NCBI GenBank assembly: GCA_017439615.1
Contig: JAFSIU010000144.1
Location: 1 to 5,939 of the forward strand
Length of the DNA: 5,939 nucleotides
Direction of reading: 5' to 3'
DNA from: Bacillota bacterium
Lineage (GTDB): Bacteria; Bacillota; Dehalobacteriia; UBA4068
The notes below the pieces were generated by a model. The model was not told the DNA's origin. It was given only the letters and a program-made list of their open reading frames with translations, and made no database searches. This document shows positions 5,563 to 5,939 of the stretch, in pieces (the first letter of the stretch is position 1; each line of letters starts with the position of its first letter). The position numbers and the translations under genes were made by a program.

Positions 5563-5939
5563 CTATCTTCTGCCAAATCCGCCGCCGGATCTGCCTCCGC
5601 CGCCGAGGCCGCCTCCGCGACCGAAGCCTCCACCAAAGGAACCTCCACCGCCAAAACCGCCGCTGCGGCCGCTGCCTCCACCGAAGGAACCTCCACCGCC
5701 GAAGCTGCCTCTGCCGAAGCTGCCGCTACCTGAAGGTTTGTTTGAAGAAGGTCTGGAGGAAGTTGATCTGCCTGCGGAATTACCCTTTCCGCTGAATCCT
5801 CTGTCAGCACCCGATGAAGAAGGTGGATTTGTGCGGGGTCTCACCGAGCCATCACCAGTGGAGATGGGGCGAGGAACTCTCACCGTGTGCCTGCCATTGC
5901 CGACCACGATAACATCTCTGTCCGAACTGCCGCCGCCAA
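5563..5939 (-). CDS. Protein with Gly/Ser/Phe/Arg-rich repetitive C-terminal tail (5' partial)
   Basis: The frame ends at TAG 5563-5565 and stays open to the right edge, so the true start lies outside the window. A GTG at 5905-5907 could be called as a start, but codons before it continue in frame (GGGSSDRDVIVVGNG) and no ribosome binding site is evident there. The visible 125 or so residues fall into three parts: a short non-repetitive stretch (DRDVIVVGNGRHTVRVPRP), a Ser/Pro/Arg/Asn-rich linker, and a tail of about 55 residues made of GGGGSF-like units with scattered Arg, ending GGGFGRR. Such tails occur at the C-termini of secreted or membrane-anchored proteins (for example TPM-domain/YgcG-like proteins) and of some nucleic-acid-binding proteins; which applies here cannot be told without the N-terminal part. 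The tail is predicted to be disordered. A second open frame over the same DNA (5544-5810, Ala/Val/Glu-rich) is judged a shadow. No function is assigned. Confidence 0.7.
   Translation of the reverse strand, partial: GGGSSDRDVIVVGNGRHTVRVPRPISTGDGSVRPRTNPPSSSGADRGFSGKGNSAGRSTSSRPSSNKPSGSGSFGRGSFGGGGSFGGGSGRSGGFGGGGSFGGGFGRGGGLGGGGRSGGGFGRR
5611..5706 (-). repeat. Tandem 48-bp (16-codon) repeat in the Gly-rich gene
   Basis: The block 5675-5702 matches 5627-5654 at 26 of 28 positions, offset by 48 bp. In protein, SFGGGGSFGGGSGRSG is followed directly by GFGGGGSFGGGFGRGG. The period is a whole number of codons, so copy gain or loss would keep the frame. Confidence 0.8.

Noticed and set aside
5611..5706. 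CRISPR-like or regulatory repeat array
   Set aside because: The repeats are contiguous, codon-phased and inside a coding frame, with no unique spacers, so they are protein-coding low-complexity repeats.
5469..5795. Arg/Leu/Cys-rich plus-strand open frame of 108 residues
   Set aside because: It runs through the terminator hairpin and antisense to the Gly-rich repeats. Its Arg-rich content is simply the complement of glycine codons.
5544..5810. 88-residue Ala/Val/Glu-rich open frame on the minus strand
   Set aside because: It is a shifted reading of the Gly-rich repeat DNA. The Gly-rich frame is open to the window edge and has a coherent tail ending GGGFGRR, so it is preferred. The choice is not absolute because the gene start is outside the window.
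1..5939. Mobile element, phage or defence system
   Set aside because: No transposase, integrase, terminal inverted repeats, att-like repeats, tRNA or defence-type domain is seen. The genes look like ordinary chromosomal ones.

Overview
The window looks like ordinary chromosome from an anaerobic Bacillota bacterium. The evidence is moderate GC, strong AGGAG/GAGGTG ribosome binding sites, TATAAT-type promoters, intrinsic terminators, and a very large oxygen-sensitive-type activase/dehydratase fusion typical of anaerobic Firmicutes. A Negativicutes or Clostridia host is plausible, but the sequence alone does not settle it.

Layout, left to right. (1) Positions 1-500, plus strand: the 3' end of a family-2 glycosyltransferase fused to a four-helix GtrA membrane domain. 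The gene enters from outside the window. (2) Positions 520-551: a hairpin that can terminate transcription in both directions, between two convergent genes. (3) Positions 554-982, minus strand: a MarR-family regulator with its own promoter and a possible repeated operator. (4) Positions 1075-1094: a terminator-like hairpin for the next gene. (5) Positions 1116-5381, minus strand: a 1421-residue protein that fills 72% of the window. It carries two ASKHA (BadF/BcrA/HgdC-type) ATPase/iron-sulfur activase domains, a four-cysteine linker, a DUF2229-type domain and a C-terminal 2-hydroxyglutaryl-CoA dehydratase D-component-like domain. Its GTG start, ribosome binding site and promoter are visible. 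(6) Positions 5501-5540: a strong terminator hairpin for the minus strand. (7) Positions 5563-5939, minus strand: the 3' part of a gene for a protein with a Gly/Ser/Phe/Arg-rich repetitive tail. It enters from the right edge.

On the minus strand the order is Gly-rich protein, then the activase fusion, then marR. Each gene is separated from the next by a terminator and followed by a new promoter, so they look like three monocistronic units rather than an operon. The most interesting item is the orphan giant fusion. It joins an ATP-driven electron injector, in duplicate, to its presumed iron-sulfur acceptor in one chain, and no separate dehydratase subunits lie nearby. It resembles the uncharacterised relatives of double-cubane cluster proteins, and its substrate is unknown.
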